Origin: Panopea generosa
Taxonomy: Eukaryota; Mollusca; Bivalvia; Adapedonta; Hiatellidae
Direction: 5' to 3'
Length of the DNA stretch: 64,000 nucleotides
Assembly (NCBI GenBank): GCA_029582155.1
Contig: CM055897.1
Location: 94,005,829 to 94,069,828 of the forward strand
The notes under the pieces are model-generated. The model had not been told where the DNA came from, made no database searches, and saw only the letters and a list, made by a program, of their open reading frames with translations. The translations under genes were made by a program, and so were the position numbers. Shown here in pieces: positions 1-12,681 of this stretch; the stretch's first letter is position 1, and every line of letters starts with the position of its first letter.

Positions 1-3000
1 CACAAAACACTATAATATGGGGCTTCAAGTCCACCAGATGGTTTACTGTACCTGAAACACAAAACACTATAATATGGGGCTTCAAGTCCACCAGATGGTT
101 TACTGTACCTGAAACACAAAACACTATAATATGGGGCTTCAAGTCCACCAGATGGTTTACTGTACCTGAAACATAAAACACTATAATATGGGGCTTCAAG
201 TCCACCAGATGGTTTACTGTACCTGAAACATAAAACACTATAATATGGGACTTCAAGTCCACCAGATGGTTTACTGTACCTGAAACATAAAACACTATAA
301 TATGGGGCTTCAAGTCCACCAGATGGTTTACTGTACCTGAAACACAAAACACTATAATATGGGGCTTCAAGTCCGCCAGATGGTTTACTGTACCTGAAAC
401 ACAAAACACTATAATATGGGGCTTCAAGTCCACCAGATGGTTTACTGTCCCTGAAACACAAAACACTATAATATGGGGCCTCAAGTCCACCGGATGGTTT
501 ACTGTACCTGAAACACAAAACACTATAATATGGGGCCTCAAGTCCACCAGATGGTTTACTGTACCTGAAACACAAAACACTATAATATGGGGCTTCAAGT
601 CCACCAGATGGTTTACTGTACCTGAAACACAAAACACTATAATATGGGGCTTCAAGTCCACCAGATGGTTTACTGTCCCTGAAACATAAAACACTATAAT
701 ATGGGGCTTCAAGTCCACCAGATGGTTTACTGTCCCTGAAACAGAAAAACACTATAATATGGGGCCTCAAGTCCACCAGATGGTTTACTGTCCCTGAAAC
801 ACAAAACACTATAATATGGGGCTTCAAGTCCATCGGATGGTTTACTGTCCCTGAAACATAAAACACTATAATATGGGGCTTCAAGTCCACCAGATGGTTA
901 ACTGTACCTGAAACACAAAACACTATAATACGGGGCTTCAAGTCCACCAGATGGTTAACTGTACCTGAAACACAAAACACTATAATATGGGGCTTCAAGT
1001 CCATCGGATGGTTTACTGTCCCTGAAACATAAAACACTATAATATGGGGCTTCAAGTCCACCAGATGGTTAACTGTACCTGAAACACAAAACACTATAAT
1101 ATGGGGCTTCAAGTCCATCGGATGGTTTACTGTCCCTGAAACATAAAACACTATAATATGGGGCTTCAAGTCCATCGGATGGTTAACTGTACCTGAAACA
1201 CAAAACACTATAATATGGGGCTTCAAGTCCACCAGATGGTTTACTGTCCCTGAAACATAAAACACTATAATATGGGGCTTCAAGTCCACCAGATGGTTAA
1301 CTGTACCTGAAACACAAAACACTATAATACGGGGCTTCAAGTCCACCAGATGGTTAACTGTCCCTGAAACACAAAACACTATAATATGGGGCTTCAAGTC
1401 CATCGGATGGTTTACTGTCCCTGAAACATAAAACACTATAATATGGGGCTTCAAGTCCACCAGATGGTTAACTGTACCTGAAACACAAAACACTATAATA
1501 TGGGGCTTCAAGTCCATCGGATGGTTTACTGTCCCTGAAACATAAAACACTATAATATGGGGCTTCAAGTCCATCGGATGGTTAACTGTACCTGAAACAC
1601 AAAACACTATAATATGGGGCTTCAAGTCCACCAGATGGTTAACTGTACCTGAAACACAAAACACTATAATATGGGGCTTCAAGTCCATCGGATGGTTTAC
1701 TGTCCCTGAAACATAAAACACTATAATATGGGGCTTCAAGTCCACCAGATGGTTAACTGTACCTGAAACACAAAACACTATAATACGGGGCTTCAAGTCC
1801 ACCAGATGGTTTACTGTACCTGAAACACAAAACACTATAATACGGGGCTTCAAGTCCACCAGATGGTTTACTGTACCTGAAACACAAAACACTATAATAC
1901 GGGGCTTCAAGTCCACCAGATGGTTTACTGTACCTGAAACACAAAACACTATAATATGGGGCTTTAAGTCCACCAGATGGTTTACTGTCCCTGAAACACA
2001 AAACACTATAATATGGGGCCTCAAGTCCACCGGATGGTTTACTGTACCTGAAACACAAAACACTATAATATGGGGCTTCAAGTCCACCAGATGGTTTACT
2101 GTACCTGAAACACAAAACACTATAATACGGGGCTTCAAGTCCACCAGATGGTTTACTGTACCTGAAACACAAAACACTATAATATGGGGCTTCAAGTCCA
2201 CCAGATGGTTTACTGTCCCTGAAACACAAAACACTATAATATGGGGCCTCAAGTCCACCGGATGGTTTACTGTACCTGAAACACAAAACACTATAATATG
2301 GGGCCTCAAGTCCACCAGATGGTTTACTGTACCTGAAACACAAAACACTATAATATGGGGCTTCAAGTCCACCAGATGGTTTACTGTACCTGAAACACAA
2401 AACACTATAATATGGGGCTTCAAGTCCACCAGATGGTTTACTGTACCTGAAACACAAAACACTATAATATGGGGCTTCAAGTCCACCAGATGGTTTACTG
2501 TCCCTGAAACACAAAACACTATAATATGGGGCCTCAAGTCCACCGGATGGTTTACTGTACCTGAAACACAAAACACTATAATATGGGGCTTCAAGTCCAC
2601 CAGATGGTTTACTGTCCCTGAAACATAAAACACTATAATATGGGGCTTCAAGTCCACCAGATGGTTTACTGTCCCTGAAACATAAAACACTATAATATGG
2701 GGCTTCAAGTCCACCAGATGGTTTACTGTCCCTGAAACATAAAACACTATAATATGGGGCTTCAAGTCCACCAGATGGTTTACTGTCCCTGAAACATAAA
2801 ACACTATAATATGGGGCTTCAAGTCCACCAGATGGTTTACTGTCCCTGAAACATAAAACACTATAATATGGGGCTTCAAGTCCACCAGATGGTTTACTGT
2901 CCCTGAAACATAAAACACTATAATATGGGGCTTCAAGTCCACCAGATGGTTTACTGTCCCTGAAACATAAAACACTATAATATGGGGCTTCAAGTCCACC

Positions 3001-6000
3001 AGATGGTTTACTGTCCCTGAAACATAAAACACTATAATATGGGGCTTCAAGTCCACCAGATGGTTTACTGTCCCTGAAACATAAAACACTATAATATGGG
3101 GCCTCAAGTCCACCAGATGGTTTACTGTCCCTGAAACATAAAACACTATAATATGGGGCCTCAAGTCCACCAGATGGTTTACTGTCCCTGAAACATAAAA
3201 CACTACAATATGGGGCTTCAAGTCCGCCAGATGGTTTACTGTACCTGAAACATAAAACACTATAATATGGGGCTTCAAGTCCGCCAGATGGTTTACTGTC
3301 CCTGAAACACAAAACACTATAATATGGGGCTTCAAGTCCACCAGATGGTTTACTGTCCCTGAAACACAAAACACTATAATATGGGGCTTCAAGTCCGCCA
3401 GATGGTTTACTGTACCTGAAACACAAAACACTATAATATGGGGCTTCAAGTCCGCCAGATGGTTTACTGTACCTGAAACACAAAACACTATAATATGGGG
3501 CTTCAAGTCCACCAGATGGTTTACTGTCCCTGAAACATAAAACACTATAATATGGGGCTTCAAGTCCACCAGATGGTTTACTGTCCCTGAAACACAAAAC
3601 ACTATAATATGGGGCTTCAAGTCCACCAGATGGTTTACTGTACCTGAAACACAAAACACTATAATATGGGGCTTCAAGTCCGCCAGATGGTTTACTGTAC
3701 CTGAAACACAAAACACTATAATATGGGGCTTCAAGTCCACCAGATGGTTTACTGTCCCTGAAACATAAAACACTATAATATGGGGCTTCAAGTCCACCAG
3801 ATGGTTTACTGTCCCTGAAACACAAAACACTATAATATGGGGCTTCAAGTCCACCAGATGGTTTACTGTCCCTGAAACACAAAACACTATAATATGGGGC
3901 TTCAAGTCCACCAGATGGTTTACTGTACCTGAAACACAAAACACTATAATATGGGGCTTCAAGTCCACCAGATGGTTTACTGTCCCTGAAACACAAAACA
4001 CTATAATATGGGGCTTCAAGTCCACCAGATGGTTTACTGTCCCTGAAACACAAAACACTATAATATGGGGCTTCAAGTCCACCAGATGGTTTACTGTACC
4101 TGAAACACAAAACACTATAATATGGGGCTTCAAGTCCACCAGATGGTTTACTGTACCTGAAACACAAAACACTATAATATGAAGCTTCAAGTCCACCAGA
4201 TGGTTTACTGTACCTGAAACATAAAACACTATAATATGGGGCTTCAAGTCCACCAGATGGTTTACTGTACCTGAAACATAAAACACTATAATATGGGACT
4301 TCAAGTCCACCAGATGGTTTACTGTACCTGAAACATAAAACACTATAATATGGGGCTTCAAGTCCACCAGATGGTTTACTGTACCTGAAACACAAAACAC
4401 TATAATATGGGGCTTCAAGTCCGCCAGATGGTTTACTGTACCTGAAACACAAAACACTATAATATGGGGCTTCAAGTCCACCAGATGGTTTACTGTCCCT
4501 GAAACACAAAACACTATAATATGGGGCCTCAAGTCCACCGGATGGTTTACTGTACCTGAAACACAAAACACTATAATATGGGGCCTCAAGTCCACCAGAT
4601 GGTTTACTGTACCTGAAACACAAAACACTATAATATGGGGCTTCAAGTCCACCAGATGGTTTACTGTACCTGAAACACAAAACACTATAATATGGGGCTT
4701 CAAGTCCACCAGATGGTTTACTGTCCCTGAAACATAAAACACTATAATATGGGGCTTCAAGTCCACCAGATGGTTTACTGTCCCTGAAACAGAAAAACAC
4801 TATAATATGGGGCCTCAAGTCCACCAGATGGTTTACTGTCCCTGAAACACAAAACACTATAATATGGGGCTTCAAGTCCATCGGATGGTTTACTGTCCCT
4901 GAAACATAAAACACTATAATATGGGGCTTCAAGTCCACCAGATGGTTAACTGTACCTGAAACACAAAACACTATAATACGGGGCTTCAAGTCCACCAGAT
5001 GGTTAACTGTACCTGAAACACAAAACACTATAATATGGGGCTTCAAGTCCATCGGATGGTTTACTGTCCCTGAAACATAAAACACTATAATATGGGGCTT
5101 CAAGTCCACCAGATGGTTAACTGTACCTGAAACACAAAACACTATAATATGGGGCTTCAAGTCCATCGGATGGTTTACTGTCCCTGAAACATAAAACACT
5201 ATAATATGGGGCTTCAAGTCCATCGGATGGTTAACTGTACCTGAAACACAAAACACTATAATATGGGGCTTCAAGTCCACCAGATGGTTTACTGTCCCTG
5301 AAACATAAAACACTATAATATGGGGCTTCAAGTCCACCAGATGGTTAACTGTACCTGAAACACAAAACACTATAATACGGGGCTTCAAGTCCACCAGATG
5401 GTTAACTGTACCTGAAACACAAAACACTATAATATGGGGCTTCAAGTCCATCGGATGGTTTACTGTCCCTGAAACATAAAACACTATAATATGGGGCTTC
5501 AAGTCCATCGGATGGTTAACTGTACCTGAAACACAAAACACTATAATATGGGGCTTCAAGTCCACCAGATGGTTAACTGTACCTGAAACACAAAACACTA
5601 TAATATGGGGCTTCAAGTCCATCGGATGGTTTACTGTCCCTGAAACATAAAACACTATAATATGGGGCTTCAAGTCCACCAGATGGTTAACTGTACCTGA
5701 AACACAAAACACTATAATACGGGGCTTCAAGTCCACCAGATGGTTTACTGTACCTGAAACACAAAACACTATAATACGGGGCTTCAAGTCCACCAGATGG
5801 TTTACTGTACCTGAAACACAAAACACTATAATACGGGGCTTCAAGTCCACCAGATGGTTTACTGTACCTGAAACACAAAACACTATAATATGGGGCTTTA
5901 AGTCCACCAGATGGTTTACTGTCCCTGAAACACAAAACACTATAATATGGGGCCTCAAGTCCACCGGATGGTTTACTGTACCTGAAACACAAAACACTAT

Positions 6001-6535
6001 AATATGGGGCTTCAAGTCCACCAGATGGTTTACTGTACCTGAAACACAAAACACTATAATACGGGGCTTCAAGTCCACCAGATGGTTTACTGTACCTGAA
6101 ACACAAAACACTATAATATGGGGCTTCAAGTCCACCAGATGGTTTACTGTCCCTGAAACACAAAACACTATAATATGGGGCCTCAAGTCCACCGGATGGT
6201 TTACTGTACCTGAAACACAAAACACTATAATATGGGGCCTCAAGTCCACCAGATGGTTTACTGTACCTGAAACACAAAACACTATAATATGGGGCTTCAA
6301 GTCCACCAGATGGTTTACTGTACCTGAAACACAAAACACTATAATATGGGGCTTCAAGTCCACCAGATGGTTTACTGTACCTGAAACACAAAACACTATA
6401 ATATGGGGCTTCAAGTCCACCAGATGGTTTACTGTCCCTGAAACACAAAACACTATAATATGGGGCCTCAAGTCCACCGGATGGTTTACTGTACCTGAAA
6501 CACAAAACACTATAATATGGGGCTTCAAGTCCACC
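1..6535. repeat. 4,048-bp higher-order duplication inside the 57-bp satellite
   Basis: The variant pattern of bases 1-2600 reappears at about 4049-6535. Markers are the 58-bp unit (741 and 4789), gggac in place of ggggc (247 and 4295) and a gctttaag variant (1961 and 5895). The offset is 4048 bp (71 units, one of 58 bp), dropping to 3934 after loss of two units in the second copy. This points to a recent block duplication by unequal exchange. Confidence 0.8.
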
Positions 6536-8512
6536 AGATGGTTTACTGTACCTGAAACACAAAACACTATAATATGGGGTCTCAAGTCCGCCAGATGGTT
6601 TACTGTACCTGAAACACAAAACACTATAATATGGGGCTTCAAGTCCATCGGATGGTTTACTGTCCCTGAAACACAAAACACTATAATATGGGGCCTCAAG
6701 TCCATCGGATGGTTTACTGTACCTGAAACACAAAACACTATAATATGGGGCTTCAAGTCCACCAGATGGTTTACTTTACCTGAAACACAAAACACTATAA
6801 TATGGGGCCTCAAGTCCATCGGATGGTTTACTGTCCCTGAAACACAAAACACTATAATATGGGGCTTCAAGTCCACCAGATGGTTTACTTTACCTGAAAC
6901 ACAAAACACTATAATATGGGGCTTCAAGTCCACCAGATGGTTTACTGTCCCTGAAACACAAAACACTATAATATGGGGCCTCAAGTCCACCGGATGGTTT
7001 ACTGTACCTGAAACACAAAACACTATAATATGGGGCTTCAAGTCCACCAGATGGTTTACTGTACCTGAAACACAAAACACTATAATACGGGGCTTCAAGT
7101 CCACCAGATGGTTTACTGTACCTGAAACACAAAACACTATAATATGGGGCTTCAAGTCCACCAGATGGTTTACTGTCCCTGAAACACAAAACACTATAAT
7201 ATGGGGCCTCAAGTCCACCGGATGGTTTACTGTACCTGAAACACAAAACACTATAATATGGGGCTTCAAGTCCACCAGATGGTTTACTGTACCTGAAACA
7301 CAAAACACTATAATATGGGGCTTCAAGTCCGCCAGATGGTTTACTGTACCTGAAACACAAAACACTATAATATGGGGCTTCAAGTCCACCAGATGGTTTA
7401 CTGTCCCTGAAACACAAAACACTATAATATGGGGCCTCAAGTCCACCGGATGGTTTACTGTACCTGAAACACAAAACACTATAATATGGGGCTTCAAGTC
7501 CACCAGATGGTTTACTGTACCTGAAACACAAAACACTATAATATGGGGCTTCAAGTCCACCAGATGGTTTACTGTCCCTGAAACACAAAACACTATAATA
7601 TGGGGCCTCAAGTCCATCGGATGGTTTACTGTACCTGAAACACAAAACACTATAATATGGGGCTTCAAGTCCACCAGATGGTTTACTTTACCTGAAACAC
7701 AAAACACTATAATATGGGGCCTCAAGTCCATCGGATGGTTTACTGTCCCTGAAACACAAAACACTATAATATGGGGCTTCAAGTCCACCAGATGGTTTAC
7801 TTTACCTGAAACACAAAACACTATAATATGGGGCTTCAAGTCCACCAGATGGTTTACTGTCCCTGAAACACAAAACACTATAATATGGGGCCTCAAGTCC
7901 ACCGGATGGTTTACTGTACCTGAAACACAAAACACTATAATATGGGGCTTCAAGTCCACCAGATGGTTTACTGTACCTGAAACACAAAACACTATAATAT
8001 GGGGTCTCAAGTCCACCAGATGGTTTACTGTCCCTGAAACACAAAACACTATAATATGGGGCCTGAGGTCCACCAGATGATTTACTGTACCTGAAACACA
8101 AAACACTACAATATGGGGCTTTAAGTCTACCAGATGGTTTACTTTACCTGAAACACAAAACACTACAATATGGGGCTTCAAGTCCACCAGATGGTTTACT
8201 GTACCTGAAACACAAAACACTATAATATGGGGCTTCGAGTACACCAGATGGTTTACTGTGCCTGAAACACAAAACACTATAATATGAGGCTTCAAGTCCA
8301 CCAGATGGTTTACTGTGCCTGAAACACAAAACACTATATTATGGAGCTTCAAGTCCACCAGATCGTTTACTGTACCTGAAACACAAAACACTACAATATG
8401 GGGCTTCAAGTCCACCAGATGGTTTACTGTACCTGAAACACAAAACACTATAATATGAGGCTTCAAGTCCACCAGATGGTTTACTGTACCAGAAACACAG
8501 ATGGTTTACTGT
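1..8512 (-). repeat. 57-bp satellite derived from ABCD4 exon 3' splice site (about 149 copies)
   Basis: Tandem head-to-tail 57-bp units, continuing beyond the left edge. On the gene strand each unit reads tgtgtttcag followed by GTACAGTAAACC and 34 further bases ending in ATAGTGTTTTG: a polypyrimidine/CAG acceptor plus exon-like sequence. Joined to the dangling G of exon J, the unit translates GTVNHLVDLKPHIIVF, which parallels the residues that follow this position in vertebrate ABCD4 (GSVQMLTDFGPHGVLF, from memory): 7 of 16 identical and several conservative. The unit is 19 codons with no stop. Common variants are TAC/GAC after the acceptor and ACC/ATC in the middle. Two 58-bp units (about 741 and 4789) shift frame. 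The array ends at 8512 with a truncated, rearranged unit. Confidence 0.9.
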
Positions 8513-8718
8513 ACCTGAAACACAACATATCTTTGTATAAATCTCAATGTTAACAGAAGTGGAAGTAACAAAGAATATGACATACATATGACGTAAACAA
8601 TGAATGCTGCCCTGTTTTCACAATAATGGAGACTTATGACCAATTGTTTTATTGTGTAAAATAAAATTTTAAATTTTGAAATGAGTAAGTTTACCATCTG
8701 CAAAGCATAGCCCTTAGT

Positions 8719-8948
8719 TTAACCCTTTACTTCATAGATACGCGCTTTCCCACACCAATCACAGAATGCCTTTGAAAACAGTGCAGGAAGAGTTCAGATT
8801 GCTCGTAACGAGCAATCTGAACACTTCCTGCACTGTTTTCCACTCTGTCAATTAGTATAAACATAAATCACCCATTGCTGATACATGGTGAATTAATGCT
8901 TTCAATATAAGAGGTGTCCAAAGGCGTCTATATGAAGTAAAGGGTTAA
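8719..8948 (+). mobile_element. piggyBac-like MITE, copy 1
   Basis: A 222-bp element (8723-8944) bounded by TTAA on both sides, with inverted ends CCCTTTACTTCATA / TATGAAGTAAAGGG. Inside lies a long palindrome (8783-8836, arms of about 25 bases around cgtaacg). TTAA target duplications and CCC...GGG ends are the hallmark of piggyBac transposons. It has no coding capacity. Confidence 0.75.
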
Positions 8949-8950
8949 AC

Positions 8951-9226
8951 TTATTTATTTTACTTTGATTGTGAAACAAGTTATTTCCACTTATACAAAT
9001 CACGCTTGAAATCTTCTCGGGTAGAACCAGTACTAAGCACATACAGAAAGTGTCTTGGGTAGAACCAGTACTAAGCACATACAGAAAGTGTCTTGGGTAG
9101 AACCAGTACTAAGCACATACAGAAAGTGTCTTGCTCAATGACACCACACATAGCTGTGGCAGAGGATCGAACCTACAACCTTCTGATCATGAGGTTGATG
9201 CTCTACTACTGGACCACGCGCTCCAT
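8951..9226 (-). mobile_element. tRNA-derived SINE, family A, with 38-bp triplication
   Basis: On the minus strand: a tRNA-like head with A box (tggtccagtagtagagca) and B box (ggttcgatcc) at 9150-9220, a body with three tandem 38-bp units (agtactggttctaccca core, 9017-9133), and a tail acttgtttcacaatcaaagt...aaataag. Head and tail match the copies at 63.5 kb and 50.7 kb. Confidence 0.75.
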
Positions 9227-9299
9227 ACTAACCAGGGTGTATGATAACATTCACCTTGTTGCGGTATTGCACATTCCTTCATGTGATAAACCTAACTAT

Positions 9300-9899
9300 G
9301 CAGTCCCCCATTAATGCTTCAAATAAAAGGACAGCCAGTTAACCGTTTTACCACTTTATTGTTCTTGCACAAACTGACAAGGTATGGATTTGTGATAACT
9401 TGGTAAATAGCTGCAAAGAAACAAAATAAAAACCCTATTACTTTAAATTCCAAATGGAGATAAATATACATATATTTCACTCATCATGTTTTCGATGAAA
9501 GAAGAATCAAAATGCAACATACATGGAAAATACGCTGTAGATATAAATCAACACTCTAGATAATATACCTAATTACATTTTCCATTAATGTTTAGTTACT
9601 TAACAAAAATAAATCCCTCAGAGCAACCGCATACTTATTATGGGTGCGAAATAGCATGGGGCGAAGTGTGCTGCTCAATGCATAAATATTCTATAAAGGC
9701 AATAAGAGGCGAAATGGAAATTACTTTAATTGCAAAATAAAGCTGGATACTGCATTTCACAGTATTCACTGTTTATCTTGGTGGATTTCAGTTGTGCAAA
9801 TATTCTTTCATGTGACACTCAGGTGACTGTCACATGACCAGTGCTTAAAATAGATGTTCTAAGAATAACTGGAAGTACCATGTGTCTGGGACCAGAATG
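9300..9899. other. non-coding stretch before the retrotransposon genes
   Basis: No gene or clear repeat. It may include the left terminal repeat and promoter of the Ngaro element, but no match to the right flank was found by eye. A short inverted pair (catgtgacactcaggtgact / gtcacatg) lies near 9810-9836. Confidence 0.4.
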
Positions 9900-10007
9900 C
9901 ATTGCAGGACACACTTCCTCTTTACATTGTTTCAAAAGGAACAACATCTGCAACTTTTGAGTACATTTCTAATCTGAAATATTCTTCACACTGAAAAACC
10001 ATCAACA

Positions 10008-11039
10008 ATGTCTGGAAGAGGCAAATCAAGGCCAAAGCAAAAGAGAGCAGCTTCTGAAGCTTCAGGGTCCTCCAGTGCAAGGCCTAAAAGGCAGAGAGGC
10101 ACAACTCCAAGTGAGCAGGTGGAGACTGTCTCCTTGGCAGACTGCACAGAGGACGATCCAGGTACATGTAGAAATATAAATACCTCGATAATCCCAAAGA
10201 ATCCTGATGTGGTGGATTTTGATAACATTTTAAAAATGTAAACTTTAATAATGCTTAAAATTGAGTCTCAGCCAGAACTAGAAATGATAAGGTGTGGTGG
10301 GGACGACCTGACTTCGCACATCCCAAAACAAATCAAAGACAAAATACATGATTGTCAATATGTGAATTTAGCCTTATTACTCAAAGGTTCTGTGGAGCTT
10401 TCAGATATCTGCTCCGGTGGCTCACTCTATTTGAACGAAAAAGGCACCATTGAATCGAAACCTAGACGGGTTAAACAGATTGTCCAAACAATAGAGGAAT
10501 GGACAGATGCATTCTTGGTTTTTTGTGGCATATTTTTGGCAAAATACCCTCATGAAAACATATCTTTAATTAAATACATGACAGTTATCAGGGATGCGGC
10601 CAAAAGATACCCAGATATTTCCTGGAGGACGTACGATGAGCAATTTCGAATACGTCAAGGCATTCCAGAGCTAAGACAGTCATGGGGTACTCTAAATAGT
10701 GAATTGTGGCTTCGTACTATGTCTGCCCCTGTTACACAACCCATAGTTGCAACACCAAGCCAGTTTGGCAGCTATGTATATCAAGGACAAACAGACCGTA
10801 AATCACAGGTATTTCCCTGTAATGATTTTAATTCTGGACTTTGCACTTGGTCAAAATGCAAATTCAAACATGTTTGCGCTGCTTGCAACTCCCAAACACA
10901 TGGAAAATTGAGATGCCCAAATCTCAACTTCAGCAATGTTGAGACTCCAATAGTAAGTCGAAACCATTCTTTTCGAGGTCAAAGGTATTCTTACAGGGGA
11001 TTCAGACCATTTGGGAAGTCGCGCTTCAATAAAAAATAG
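10008..11039 (+). pseudogene. Ngaro gag-like protein, interrupted by one stop
   Basis: One frame from ATG 10008 to TAG 11037-11039 is broken only by TAA at 10239-10241; both halves lie in the same frame. The N-terminus is basic and low complexity (MSGRGKSRPKQKRAASEASG). The central part resembles the capsid-like region of DIRS/Ngaro elements (EEWTDAFLVFCGIF...YMTVIRDAAKRYP). The C-terminus has a CCCH-type zinc-binding cluster (CNDFNSGLCTWSKCKFKHVC) with further Cys/His, then an Arg/Gly/Phe-rich tail. Intact length would be about 343 residues. The stop is either a disabling mutation or, less likely, a readthrough codon. It overlaps the next frame by 29 bases. Confidence 0.75.
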
Positions 11040-12681
11040 GTCAAAAAATCATGAATCAAACACGGGTATCTATACACTGGCTAAAACACCAATATGTCTA
11101 GAGAACCTAGAAAAAGAGCTTGTTGAATATCCGTCAAAAGATGCCAAATTTATTTTAAATGGTTTTAAACAGGGCTTTCCACTGCAATATATTGGACCAA
11201 GGGAACCAAAATTGTCAAAAAACCTTAAATCTGCTCTGATGCACCCAAAAGTAGTGCAAGAAAAAATTGATAAGGAGATTTCTTTTGGTAGAGTAGCGGG
11301 CCCTTTCGAGTTCCAACCTATACCTACATTAAGAGTTTCGCCAATTGGCCTGGTTGAGAAAAAGAATAATGATTTTAGATTAATTCATCACCTTTCTTTT
11401 CCCGAAAATGACTCAGTTAATGACTACATTGACCCAAAACTATGCTATGTGCAATACACCAATTTTGATGAGGCAGTGGAACTCGTGCAAAAACTAGGTC
11501 AAGGCTGCCTTCTGGGAAAGTCTGACATCAAATCAGCTTTCCGTCTCTTACCAATATCGCCTTTAGACTTCGACCAGTTGGGTTTTCACTTCAATGGCAA
11601 ATTTTATTTTGACAAATGCCTACCCTTTGGTTGTGCAATAAGCCCAGCAACGTTTGAGAAATTTTCCACTTTTCTCGAATACACAGTACGCAAAAGAACA
11701 CCTATAGGTGAACTACTTCACTATCTGGATGATTTTCTTTTTGGTGGGGCACAAGGCACTGATGACTGTAAAACAATTATGAGCCATTTCGAGAATTGTA
11801 TGAAGGAATTGGGGGTACCAATAGCCTCCGAAAAAACGGAGGGACCTAAGACAGTAATGATATTCTTGGGTCTTGAGCTAGATTCTGAAGAAATGGTTGT
11901 TCGTATTCCTTTAACAAAAGTAATGGAAATCGTTGAGAAAATTACATTAGTAAAACAAAAAGAAAAGGTCACTTTACGGGCTATGCAGTCTCTTATAGGC
12001 ATATTGCAGTTTGCATGCAGGGCAATAATACCTGGCCGCCCATTTTGTAGAAGGCTGATTAACTCTATTTGTGGTTTAACACGTCTCCATCATCATGTAA
12101 GAGTAACAAAAGCAATGAAACGGGATCTAAATATGTGGCTCAAATTTTTCAAAGATTTTAATGGCATTTCAGTTTTTCATGACAGGTTTTGGATCACTAG
12201 TCATGATGCTGAATTGTATTCCGATAGTGCGGCAGCGTTTGGATTTGGTCTATATTTTGCTGGTAAATGGGCCTATGCAGCATGGCCCGCAGATTGGAGA
12301 GAATCTGGTTTAACTGACAATATCTGTGTCTTGGAATTTTTTCCAATTCTAGTGTCCCTTTACATATGGGGAGAAGAGCTCAGAAATAAAAAGGTCATAT
12401 TCCATTCTGATAATGTAGCAACTGCGCAAGCTATAAATTCAGCAACATCAAAATCAGATGGTTTAATGGTTCTGTTGCGTGCCTTTACCCTAAAATGCCT
12501 TAAGCTAAATATTGCATGCAAAGCAGAGCATATCCCTGGTGTCCAAAATGTTATAACTGACAGCCTTTCAAGCTTTCAGATACAGAAGTTTCGACAGCAT
12601 GCCCCACAGGCAGCCGCAATGCCAGAAGAGATTCCGAACCATCTCTGGGGAATATTCGAGCAGGAATCAAAAAGCTTGTGA
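11011..12681 (+). CDS. Ngaro reverse transcriptase-RNase H
   Basis: About 556 residues, open throughout, beginning at a non-ATG codon inside the gag end, so translation probably depends on frameshifting or a fused product. RT motifs in order: KSDIKSAFRLLPI (motif A Asp), LPFGCAISPATFEKF (motif B) and LHYLDDFLFGG (catalytic YLDD, near residue 240). RNase H follows with LYSDSAAAFGFG, FHSDNVATAQAIN and VITDSLS supplying the acidic residues. The RT resembles those of DIRS/Ngaro and related tyrosine-recombinase elements. It overlaps the recombinase frame by 83 bases. It makes element DNA from the RNA template, probably in cytoplasmic particles (family knowledge). Confidence 0.88.
   Translation: MGSRASIKNRSKNHESNTGIYTLAKTPICLENLEKELVEYPSKDAKFILNGFKQGFPLQYIGPREPKLSKNLKSALMHPKVVQEKIDKEISFGRVAGPFEFQPIPTLRVSPIGLVEKKNNDFRLIHHLSFPENDSVNDYIDPKLCYVQYTNFDEAVELVQKLGQGCLLGKSDIKSAFRLLPISPLDFDQLGFHFNGKFYFDKCLPFGCAISPATFEKFSTFLEYTVRKRTPIGELLHYLDDFLFGGAQGTDDCKTIMSHFENCMKELGVPIASEKTEGPKTVMIFLGLELDSEEMVVRIPLTKVMEIVEKITLVKQKEKVTLRAMQSLIGILQFACRAIIPGRPFCRRLINSICGLTRLHHHVRVTKAMKRDLNMWLKFFKDFNGISVFHDRFWITSHDAELYSDSAAAFGFGLYFAGKWAYAAWPADWRESGLTDNICVLEFFPILVSLYIWGEELRNKKVIFHSDNVATAQAINSATSKSDGLMVLLRAFTLKCLKLNIACKAEHIPGVQNVITDSLSSFQIQKFRQHAPQAAAMPEEIPNHLWGIFEQESKSL

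Noticed and set aside
1753..8472. A 2,239-codon open frame on the minus strand as a giant repeat protein gene
   Set aside because: It results from a 57-bp unit divisible by three. It changes to an unrelated peptide at a 58-bp unit and has no proper start or unique domain. The repeat is better explained as multiplied exon-junction DNA.
11721..12002. Minus-strand 93-codon frame opposite the reverse transcriptase
   Set aside because: Shadow of the conserved RT coding strand, with no features of its own.
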